Assembly: GCA_025617745.1 (NCBI GenBank)
Contig: CM046853.1
Location: 30,259,822-30,323,821 of the forward strand
DNA length: 64,000 bases
Direction of reading: 5' to 3'
Source: Heliocidaris erythrogramma
Lineage: Eukaryota; Echinodermata; Echinoidea; Camarodonta; Echinometridae
The stretch's first letter is position 1, and each line of letters starts with the position of its first letter. Positions 1-12,100 of this stretch are shown piece after piece. A program made the position numbers and the translations under genes. The notes under the pieces were generated by a model that saw only the letters and a program-made list of their open reading frames with translations, did no database searches and was not told the origin of the DNA.

Positions 1-30
1 CTAGAAAGCAGTATGCAAAGAGACCAAGAT

Positions 31-163
31 CTGGGCCCCATTTCATAAAACTTGATATCAATAACAATTGCAACAAATATAAGACAAATTTGCTCTCAGC
101 CAAATGCTATGATTTTTATGTGACTGTGACTTGCCTTTGATAAGTTTTATGAAATAGGGCCCT
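31..163. mobile_element. MITE with GGGCCCC(A/G)TTTCATAAAA ends
   Basis: About 133 bp with inverted ends (GGGCCCCATTTCATAAAA on the left, TTTTATGAAATAGGGCCC on the right). A second copy lies at 25632-25766. Superfamily not recognised. Confidence 0.75.
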
Positions 164-345
164 GATCGTGACTTTCCAAAGCATTTGCAACAGGTATGGT
201 GAAACCATCATTAAGATGAGGGTTCAAGACTGAAGAGTACAATCTCAAGAAGATTTCAAGAAAGAGAGAGCCTCAAAATATCACATATGATTGTCGAAAT
301 ACATAACATATAGGCTTCTGAATGTAATTCCTTAACAGGGCAAAC

Positions 346-539
346 CTTGAACAGACTTCCATGCTGACCCTGTAATCCTCCTCAGTTGACACTTCAGTTG
401 TTGCCTCATTGTCGGCCCCTACAAGACTCCGTCGACGTCGTCTCCTCTGATTGGATGACGAGGGCATCTCAGCCATTTGGACATTCAGTTTGAAGGCCTG
501 CTTTGTGGTGGGGTCTGGGATGTTGTAAGACATATCCAC
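346..539 (-). CDS. TEP exon 33: MG8 start with hexa-arginine
   Basis: Reads [20 protein letters not shown], then [17 protein letters not shown] and YRVSMEVCS. Human CD109 has RRRRS at the same place. Donor AAG|GTTTGC is weak, so the right end is fairly sure and the left end less so. The remaining MG8 exon or exons were not found in bases 1-345. Confidence 0.88.
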
Positions 540-1878
540 CTGTGAAATGGAATTTCCAGAAAAATTGGACATGTGCAGGAACCTCATAGATTAATATAAA
601 TATTGCTTCTCTCATTTATCACAGGAGTCAGCAGAAAAATAAGAATCTTCTATCATAGTTCATAGTATGAGGTGAATAATGAATAAATGATAACATTTAT
701 TTGTGGATATCCCAGATTTTATTTTGTAAAATTACTTTTGCAGATATACCAGTAGCAAAATTTGGGATAAAAGAGGCTCCTTCTTTCTGAATTACTTTTG
801 AATATATTTTCTTGATCCAATTACTTAGTAATCAGTTTAATATGACAATGAACAACAAAATGGAAGGCATATTCCAGTTTTTAATTGCCTAATTGATTCT
901 TATTGATTAATGGGAAAACCAGTGTTTAGAAATCATTGATATGATGATTGTTTAAGTTACAATTACAAGATACTTTCTCTGCCATGGATATAAACCAACC
1001 TGCATCAAGCCGCATCCTTCACCAACTGCTCCAATGAAAAGAGTCTGAGTGAAAGCAGGAATCTGTACATTAAAAAAAATATATTTTATATAATAATAGC
1101 AAATATTATTAATCAGTGACACAGAGGAATCAATGAACAGTGTATTTTCAAAGTTTACCCTTTTGCTATACATGTATTTCCATAGATGAAATATTTTTCG
1201 TGAACACACAATGTGGATGTGTTAATCTAGTGGTCACAACTCTGGTATGCCTATACAGCTATGACCAAGGTTCAAGCCTGAGTCATGGCTTTTGCATGGT
1301 GACATTAAGGTTACTCCCTGATATAAATAATCATATCCAATGGATACACATTTGTAAATATCCAATTACAAAGGTTTTTTTACTATTCTACTTCTAATTC
1401 TTATTATAGACTGTTTTTAAGCACTACAACAGATGAATATATTGCAAAATTCTAGATATAGACTGTTTTAAGCACTATAACAGATGAATATATGATATGC
1501 GAAATGTTTCACTTTAGGCGTTACAGAGTGAGCGCTATGACAGATGAATATATTGCAAAATTCTAGATATAGACTGTTTTTAACCACTATAACAGATGCA
1601 TATATGATAATATGCGAAATGTTTCACTTTAGGCATTACAGAGTGAGAATGCTACCTCCATAACTTGCAGGACTTTGCTGTTCTCATTGTTCAGGTAGAA
1701 GTGTTCCTCCACAGATGTGATAAAGTTGGTGTAAGCAAGGGTGACATTTAAGTTGACATGACCAACGTAAGCCAAGGTGGCATACTCTGAGAGAGCTTGC
1801 AGAGCAACACAAGTATCCTAGAAGGGAAAAAGAGAGTTACTCTATCACAATTACCACTCAATTACCACTATCCACCAC

Positions 1879-1910
<32 letters not shown>

Positions 1911-4900
1911 CCCTAAACGAGGATTTCAGTTGAGAGGTTTCTGATACCCTATTCAGGGAACCTGCCAAAATGTCTGAATTTTATATCCTTAACAGGGATT
2001 TTTTTAGATTTTGCATAGTATTGTACACCCTATTCGAGGATTGGTTCTTCTTGGCCCTTTTTTGGCCAAAATGAAGAGTTAAAGACAAATATTTACTTTG
2101 GAACACATTACAGAATTATGTTTTCATTGAAAGAATAGGAAAGAACCTCTTTGCATTCATGAAAAAAATATCCACAGGAAGATTTTCAGATGAGCTGCTC
2201 CTGACCGGCTCCTTACTGCTACTGTCAAATTTCCTACCCTTTTCGAGGATCTTTTATCACCATTTCTAGTGAATTTTATACCCTTTTTTCAGAATTTTCC
2301 TGTTTTTGATACCCTAAACGAGATCCCCGGGTTACCCGTCTGTTGGTGAAAAAAACAACCCTTTTTACTCGTTTTCATGGACGCATATATGCCGTACAGG
2401 CCTGAATGAGACATCCCCCACCCCCCCCCCCCCCCCCCCCCCCCGGGATTATTCTCAATATATTCATCATTAGCTTATCAACTTGGTCACTTTTGACATT
2501 ATCATCATTATCAATATCAATGACATCATAATCATGATCATTAACAATGTCAAAAACACTAATCACCATCTCCTCTATCATCACCATGGTCAATTTCTTT
2601 GACATAATCAGTATCATCAACATCATTATTAAGATCATTATCACTGTCAACTTAATCATCATCTTCATCATCGCAATCAATATTCCATAATCACAATAGA
2701 AGGAAGATTCAAACTTTAGAAAAGTTAATTTTGTTTTTCTTTGCTGCGAATGAGGTTCAAGAAATAATTTCCTTCTATTTTGTTAATATATTTTCAGCAC
2801 TTAAATCAAGTTCCCATTGTTCACCTAATCATGCCCCTCCTCTCTAGCTTACCTGTGTGCTGGAAAAGCCACCCAGAGAATTCCTCTGCTGTGTCAACCA
2901 TTTCACTATGGGCAGGGAGTAGGCAATATCTCCAAGAAGTGTGTAGGTCAGGAGAGCATACGCTGTCATCTCTACTTCAGCTGATGTGACTGTCTGCTTG
3001 ATGTTGCCCATGTGAGCAAAGAAAGGCAGAGATTCTAGAGGCTGGTCGCTCAGTCGCCAATAGGTTTGACCACCTTTTGTGAATGAAAAGTGGTCGAAAT
3101 TTAAGTTTGAAAATGTAAGCCATTAGATGATTTTGAGGGAGTGCATAATACTTGTTCTTTATACATGAAGCTGCAGCCCCCTACCCCCACTTTTTCTTCA
3201 GTAGACATGTTTCATAACATTTGTTTAGGCCATTACCTTTCCTAATGGCCATATTCGAGAGAATCCTTTCAGCGGTTGGTGCGTAGTCACTTCTCCTGAG
3301 GGTCAGAGCATAGGCCACAAGGGCAGCAGTGTAGGGGTCAGTGATGGCATCTGGATGAATGTTATCCTCCAGGAATTTCTGGGCTTCCGTAATGGAGTCC
3401 CTTTCCTCCTGGGAGTTCACCCCAGCTTCCATGAGCGCCACCACCACGTAGGCTGTCAGTGAGACCTTGCCTTGTATGCCACCCTGTAAATGATCAACAT
3501 CAACCACTAAATGTTAAAAAGCACTTCAAGTCTTGTATGTTTAAGTAACCCTAGAAAGCACACATGAGACGATAAGGTTTACTAAACACTACAGGTTTCT
3601 TCTTTTATCTTTTAGTCTTTCAAGGAATTAAACTTTATGATAGTACTACTATTTGTTCAGATTTTTGATACAACCTCATTCTAAATTTGATTCCCCACAT
3701 TTTTTGTAAATTGTTTTTTATGGATCTCAGTGAACCATGAATTTAGTTGACTGAAAATTGTATCTAATATGCTGCTCTTCTCTGCATCATTCTGAATCAG
3801 ACCGAGGTATGTACATTTCATATTTTAATACAAATGGCAGAAAATGATAAGAAAGAAATGAACACTACTAGCTTGATAATAATTTACCTGTATATCTTTG
3901 TTGAGAACTCGGCCTACTGGAGGGAACGATCCGTCGTCTCCTTTCTGCGAGATGATCCAACGTCTGCTCTGTGCCATCTCTCTTGGATCAATGTAGATAA
4001 AGGATCTAGACTGAGCAAAGGACTTGAGAACAAAAGCTGTAAGCCACATGCTTCCTGAGGAGTCGTTCTCACCAAAGGCACTGTAGGAACCATCATGCCT
4101 CTTGTATGTCAACTGACGCTGGTAGCCTGGATTTGGAAATCAAAAGGCATCTTAAATCTTCTCAAAACAATATGAGTATGCCATTTGTCTTTTTCCATGC
4201 ACCAACATTCACATTTTCATCATTTCTTAACTAAACACAAAAAAAGTAACTCCCCTTAATCAAATTGGCATAACTTCTTAACGAAAAAGTTGTGAGCAAA
4301 ATAACTTGGCAAGAGTGTTCTTACACTTATTGACTAACTTCCCTGTCAAAATGAGATTAATCATGCATGAGTGGGCAAGCATAAAAGGCAAAAATGTCAC
4401 TGTTCAGAAGTCACAAGGGTCATTTTTCAGGGGCGTATCCAGGGGGGGGCGCAACAGGCGCGCGCCCCCCCCTATTGGCCGTCGTAAAAAAAAAAAACTA
4501 GCAAAAAAAAAAAAAAAATCCCCATACCAATTGAAATATTGTTCATTAAATAGGCTTCAAAATTGGTCACATATAGTACTATTTTGCATCTCAGCCCTTC
4601 TTCAGAAGCAAAAATTTTCCAAAGACCCCCTCCCCCATGACGGCGACCAATAATTCCTGGCGCCCCCCCTATTGGGAAATCCTGGATACGCCACTGTTTT
4701 TTATGCTGTATTAACAGTGCATTTTAGCATTTCTTGCGCAGTTTTTAAAGTGTGCTCACTCAACCATGACACGATGACAACCTCTTATGTCACACAACAT
4801 TTGAGGATACATTTTGGTAAAAATATCTGGAATTATTTTTTTTCAATAAACTGAATAGATATTGCAATTTCAAATTCGGGAGGGTTGATTTTTTTTTTTA

Positions 4901-7900
4901 ATCGTGCTCACCCAACCATAATAATGAGAAAAGCTTCGGGATAGGTGTGAGGGGGTCAGGGGATGGATGATAAACAACAACAACACAGAAAATATGCACC
5001 AGAAACCGAAAATCTTGTTTCACAGAATCCCCAAAATTACCCTTTTGTGACTTTTGAAAAGTGACAATTTTTGCCTTAAATGTTTGCTCACTCATGCATG
5101 ACTGAGTGGATCAATCTCATTTTCACAGAAAAGTTAGTCAATAAGTGTAGGAACACTGCTGCCAAGTTATTTTGCTCAAAACCTTTTCGTTAAAAAGTTA
5201 TGCCATTTTGATTAAGGGGGAGTTACTTTTTTTGTTGTGTTTAATTCCATGAATGAGAAATTGTGTGAATTTGCTTGTTTTTGTAATTGTTTGTTCTTGC
5301 TACTAAAACAGTGCAACACTGATTTGGCTATCAACAGATTTAACAATTACAATTCATAATGGATTCAGTTTTTCTATGTTCCTTTTGTATTCTTCTATGG
5401 ATATCTTCATAAATGAAAATTGACAGAACTTAAATGTTTTGAGAGTCTTTGTCCTTGTTACTAAAATATTCTAACATCGTTAGAATATGGCAATTAATTT
5501 TTTCTCTGAATTTTTCTTTTGTCCAACAATCTGTGCGTGTCTTTCTCATTCCTTTTAAAAATGCAATGACTATCAACTTACCCTGGATAAGATAACCTGT
5601 TGCTTCACTCTTGATTTCTGGTGAAAGCTGGTTGGTCCTTTGGAGATACCTCATGATGTAGACATTGGGAGCAAAGTGGATCATGTTCTGTTCCCCACAG
5701 CCAAACGGCAGGCGAATCAAGTTGTGTAGATTGTTTAGTGTAGGTCCCATTACATCAGCTGTTGGAAAATGGCAATCTTTTGTTGATTTTTGACCTCTTG
5801 TGATTGCCACAGTATATGTACCACAACATACCCAGCTTTTCATATAATCTGCATCAACAAGACATTATTATTCCTCATGACTATTACACTGGACTGCATC
5901 TTACATCCCACTTTTAATGCTGAACTGTCAATAATTCCATCCCATTATGTTCTCTGTTCTTCTCTGTTTGCTCAACCTGCATATTTTATATTAGTGCAAT
6001 TGTAAATTTGCAAAGTTAAAGATAGTGATCATGCATTATCTTTACATCTTTTTTGATTGAAATTTACTTACCTATCATAGTAGCTTGTGCTCTCTCGGAC
6101 CCAGGGACAAAGTTAAGTGGTAAAGATAGAGTAAATGCCTCATGGTATATCTCATTGTTGCCTGCAATTATAACATTACAGAATGAAGTGAAATTAAAAT
6201 GTTATTGAAAATAGTCATACAATACTACTATGTTCTTAATGAATGGTACAAAATTCTCATTCTTTTTCTATAGATTTAACCTGTTTTTCAGTTGAAAACT
6301 GTTTGTACAATGAAGTAGACTGATAATAAGAACAGCTTCAAAAGGATCATCCAACAATGATATACAAGTACTCTGAAGATACACAGATTTAACAAAGATC
6401 ATGTTAGTAATGTCAGTGGCGGTCTGGCAGAGATGTGTTACGTAATTCTATTCATCAGGGGGGACGACCTAATGTTATACCCCCCCCCCCCCCCCCAATG
6501 AAAAGAATATCCTGCATATTTCTTCCAATGAGTATATGAATACATATCTTCAAAAGCTTGTACTTTCCAAGGAATGTTCTACTATAGCTGATTTTAAAAC
6601 AGAAATAATGACATTTTCATGAAACATCACTGGATTCTAATACTACTGCATATCCTTTTTCTGCACCATGTATTAAAGTCATACCTTTCCTTTTCCAAAT
6701 CCTGAATTCTCCAAGTGATCCTGATCCTGTAGCAAAGCCGATGTACTGGACGGTCATATCAATGGCTGAAGGGTCAACCAGGGTTAGAATCACTGATACA
6801 TTTGATTTTGTCTCCCCATATCCAATCTGCCAGAAACATTGAAGGATGAAATATATGATACATGTAATGGATACTTGATTCATCACAATGACACATACCT
6901 TTTTTACAAAGTTTTACTGCAGAAGGAGAGAAGTACTATATTGTGCTTCATTGACTAATTGATTGTACTATGACTTTTTTAAACCCTTGATTAAAATTAG
7001 TGAATTGATTGTCTGATTTTGTAATGTTATCTGACCACTGAATGTGTTTTATTAGCTTGTTTCTGTAAATTTCAATGTAAACCAAGAAATTCTAACTGAA
7101 TTGCTCTCTTATAGATCAAATTTGTCTTAATTTGTGACAATAATATGTAATAATTGTACGTAAATGAACAGTTATGAACATAACTGTTTTTACCAAGATA
7201 ACAAAAGTAAATTTTAAAAACTAAAAAACAGTTATGTAGTGTGATTCTGACCTGAATTTGTCCATCAGTCCAGCTGATCCAGAAAGCTCTAAATTCTTCC
7301 CAGCTGACAATATTTGGTGTCATGGTCGTCTGCAGTCTGTCCCCTTTGAATCATTATAAAGTGCAAGGACTTTTAATTTTCCTATAAATTATATTCCTAT
7401 TGCACAAAACACTGATTTGAAGAGCTTACTTTTGAAAGGTAGGTTACAGTTTGAATTCAATCTGTGTTATGCAAGATAGTTTGTTGATATGAATGTTTTG
7501 CAACTAAAGGCTGAACTGTACACAAGTTTGCAAGGTAAAACTTGGTAGGATATACCAAAATGAACTTTGTGGATACTACCAGTATGGTACGAAGTAGAAT
7601 CAGTAATGGGCATAAGAATTGATCCAAACGACGTAAAAAGTGTTACTATAGGAAAAAGGTAATTGAAATGCATACCTCCTCTTCTTTTGGAAATCCATGA
7701 TTGTGTGTTCTCTTGCCCTCCAAGTACTATTTCATAATCAATATTATCTGTTTGATCTGTGGACAAAGCAATCTTAGCATTGCTGGTAGCTTTGCAGAGG
7801 AAAGTGAAGGAGTCCATGTCTTCTGGCGGATGAAGGAATTGGTATTCATCGTAGTTGGGAGTAGAGATGTGAATTCGTTCTGTACAATAAAAAAAAAAGG

Positions 7901-9078
7901 ATTAGAATAAATTATCAAGTTCACTTTAATAACTGATTCATTGGGGTCTTTCTATCAAAAGTGATCCGTGCCTTATCTTTTCACCATGGTTGTTTTCTGT
8001 AATCTAAAAAATAGACTATGTAACCCAAGACCTCTTCCTTGATCATGACAATCCCATAAGGTAAACATATACTAATGAGTTCTGTGTCAGAATGATAGCA
8101 GAATGAAAACATGAAGAGCCTGCAGACATTGTCATAATCTATATACTTCATTTCAAACATGTAAATTAACAGTTATTTTACAAATAATATAAATAAAAAG
8201 CCTATATATTGTATTTACCATTTGGACAAAAGAACACACTGTAGGTGTAGCCTCTGGGAATCCCTTCAGGCTGAAATATAAAATAACATTTAAACTCATA
8301 TCATATTGTTTAATCCCAGTTTAAAATGGTAATACAAAGACACACTTCTAGGTTGGTGCAGCTGTTCGGTGTTACAGATCATGGTATTTTCTTTCATCAA
8401 TGTCTTGTATTTATAAGAAGTGAGATTTTTCTAATACAATCACTCCTTTTATTTCAATGGCACCTGCTGTCCTGTCCTTATGATATGGTTGAGTTTTGTC
8501 GAAGGAGATGGCTATTCTTGTGGAAATTTTCCTGGTTTGCCACTGCAACTTGGTCTACATGTACACCATCTATGCATTTGTTTTCAGGAAAACAAACATC
8601 TCTAACCGATATGATTTGAAGAACATCACTTTCAATGTATCAAACAGACTTGTACATTTTTAGTGTATTTATGATACCCAAAAATATCAGTTTTTAATTC
8701 AGTCAGTGTTTTACTAAGACAAAAGGAAACTTTAATTTGCCATGTTCTGACAGATGTACAAAACTGTCATTAAATTATACAAATAACCAATAACATTGAT
8801 GGATTAAAAAAAATAAGTTTATGATTTTATTCATGCCGATCAAGATCTATTGCAAAAGAAACTTACTTCAACAAGAATGTTATTGGTGACCTTATCCAAT
8901 GCCAAAAGAGTTGGTGGAATATCGCCAAGGGTAACCTCATCATTACAGTCACATGACATGGTCATCAAAGCTTCAGCTCCGGCTAATGAAAAGATATATT
9001 AAATATGTAATCGGCAAAATATTATCAATATTATTAATATATTATCTCTTCTGTTCCCATCTATGTTTCTGTTTCTCT

Positions 9079-9115
<37 letters not shown>

Positions 9116-12100
9116 GTCCCTTATTTCCTTTCTCCCCTCTCTATCTCTCGCGTTCACTCCTTATACCATGTATATATTTCCTCCCCTCTTTCATCTGCTC
9201 TCTCTTAATATACCTCATCCATTCTTTCACATCTCCATGGCTTTCTATATCTTTCCAGCCCATATCTGTACTCACCATCTCTGTTTCTCTCTTTCTCTCT
9301 CTCTCTTCACTTTTTTCCTTTCTCCATTCTCTATCTCTCTCCCTCTCTCTCTTTCACTCCTTATATCATGTATATATTTCCTCCCCTCTCTCATCAACTC
9401 TCTCCTCACCTATTCTTGCACTTCTTCACATCTTTCTATATCTTTCCAGCCCATCTATGTTTCTCTTTCTCCCTTTTTCTATCTCTCTCTCTCTCTTTCT
9501 CTCCCTTTACTCTCTCCTTACCTACCTATCATATTATCTCCCTCTAGCCTGTATATATTATTTAATCATTTTAAAGGATATAATCCAGTATAGCACAGTA
9601 GTTTTAATACTCACCATGAATCCTCTTCTTTCCTAGCTCATTAAACACCAACTCGATCGGAGTGGTCAAACTTTCCTTGGCCTGGAGACATTGGTCAAAA
9701 GTGTGACCTCGGCCCCCCTGGGTCAGGAACTTTACACCTTCCTGAAGCTGCACCGTCACCCTTACCTTCAGTGAAAGAGAAAGAATTCATCAGAAATAGC
9801 ATATGGTGTCATCCAAATAAAATGATTCTATAATCTCTCCACTATCTTCTGAAGATGTGGAACACTTGCAATGGAAAAAAAAAACATAATAAGAGGTATA
9901 CATCTTTTTTTTAAAGGCACTTATAGTGGATGTATATCTTCTATTTTATTTTATTTTTTATTTTTTGCCCAGAACTTAACCCCCTCTTTAAATACTTGCA
10001 AACTTTATTCTGACATTGATCATTATTTCTATGGCATCAAAGACACTGTGCATACCTTAACACAGACATCTAAATAGTTGAAGACAGTCAGAGGTACACG
10101 GAGCTGCTCCCCTCTGATAACTGAGTATGGAAGGGTGTATTCAACAAAGAACTCTTTAAATGCGACGAGGGGTGCAGTAGTAGCCACACCCATCCCATGT
10201 GCCTGAGAGAGCGCCACGACGTCCGTCTGCCATGTTGTTATGGAGTCTGGAACTTGTAATTGGATGTAGTTGTCACGTCGCGTAGAACTAATAATTGTTT
10301 TAAAAGTTGAGTTATGAAACTGCTTTTAGTCAAAAGCTGCATATTAATTTGCGCACTGTTAATGGGAGACCTTATGGTGAAATACTTCAAGAAGAGACAA
10401 AATAGTGTAGTACATGTATAAAGACTTGTTGACAAAAGTAATCTTGTTAAATGATCCAAGAGTAACGTTTATGGTATATTTCTCTTTTACCTTAGACGGA
10501 AATGACAGAAAGTCTAGTTTACATACAGACTTTTCGAAATGGATAATTGTTTAGCAATTCAAGAGCAACGATAGAAAATTAATTATGTGGTATGTTTCCG
10601 TTTTGCTTATTTTAGAAAATGATTCCACCACATTGTTAGTGATAATCTTTAATCACAATTCTACTTTAATCATCTCTATTTATCAAAACCATTCAATACA
10701 AAAGAAAGATAATAATCATGACTGATTCGTACCTTATATTGAAACAGTTGAAGATCCATGTGTCCGGAAAATAAGCTCTCCTTCGCTTATCTGTACTTTG
10801 AACTGATCTCTTTCTTGCCTCGTTAAAAGGATTAACACCCGTCCCATCTCCATGGAGGGCTAATAACATTGTAAAAACGTAATCCTATGAACATCATTCA
10901 TGAAAGTGATGTCATGGAATGTTATCATCGTTAGCTTTTTTAATCTTAAGCTGTTAGAATCGTCATGGAAGTTTCTTTGAAAGTCTAGAGAACAATGCAC
11001 ATAATACAAGTAACAAGACTATATGCCCAGACAGAATATATACAATTTCTGATACGGTTAAGGTTTCAGAAACAACCTTGTAAACGAGAATTGAAATTAT
11101 TAGACCTAGAGCTGGGAAAAAGATATTCACAAAATTATTGTAACACCCCGGTAACATCTTGGGTTTAAAGATATGACCCAGTTTGGGAAAAGGGGAAAAG
11201 GGTCCGTGATTAACAAGTAAAGTAACAATGAAAGCACTTCATCTTACCAGATAGATCTTGAAATCGAAGTTGCACTCTATCAGTCATGACCCTCAAGCCT
11301 GCTTCCTGTAATTCAGGTTATTAAAACATTCAACAGCTTACTTGTACAATTTCATAGGCTTATTTAGTTTGTCGTTTATTTGAAGGTTCATAATTCCGAA
11401 AGTTCGTAATTCTGAAAATGAAGTAGTGTTCATAATTCTGAAAATGAAATATGGTTTGTATCTCCAACAATGGAATAAAGGTTCATAATTCCGTAGATGA
11501 AATAGGGTTCATAATTGCGAAGGTTCATAAAGTTCCGAAAATGTAATACTAATGGAACCGTACATCATTTTTCATTTTTGGAATTATAAACCCTATTTCA
11601 TTTTCGGAATTATGGACCTTCAGAGAAATGCAACAAACGTTCGGAATATGTACCCCTGGTATGGGAATTTTGTGTTTCGGAATTATGAACCTTCGGAAAA
11701 ACGAACCATTACACACTTTGTTCATCGAACCGTAGTTGATAAGCGCAATGAAGATCTGACCCGGCGTTTCCGGCAGCAATTTCGATTGGCTAGTAGACTA
11801 TATGGTTTTAGTCAAAGTAATGGCATTTTCGTTTTGATATTAAAGATCACATTGTAACTCAAATAGATTAAATAGAATGAATGAAGACAATCTTCTACCT
11901 GAAATGGCGTTCACCTTATACCTAAAATGGCGTTCACCTTCATCTCAAAACTTCAATATTATATCGCATCAAGATATCACTTTTTATTGACAAAAATGCT
12001 AACTTTAATATTGAAATCTTTACGTCATTATTGTGTATTAGAAGATACATGACAATGGTCTCAATGCCCCTCCAGCTATCTGACATTCTTAAAATGTTGA

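Noticed and set aside
180-345. Search for the next TEP exon (rest of MG8)
   Set aside because: No stretch with MG8 similarity and usable splice sites; the remaining exons are taken to lie beyond the left edge.
8953-9636. Long Leu/Ser-rich open frames
   Set aside because: They run through CT microsatellite and pyrimidine-rich repeats; low-complexity artefacts inside a TEP intron.
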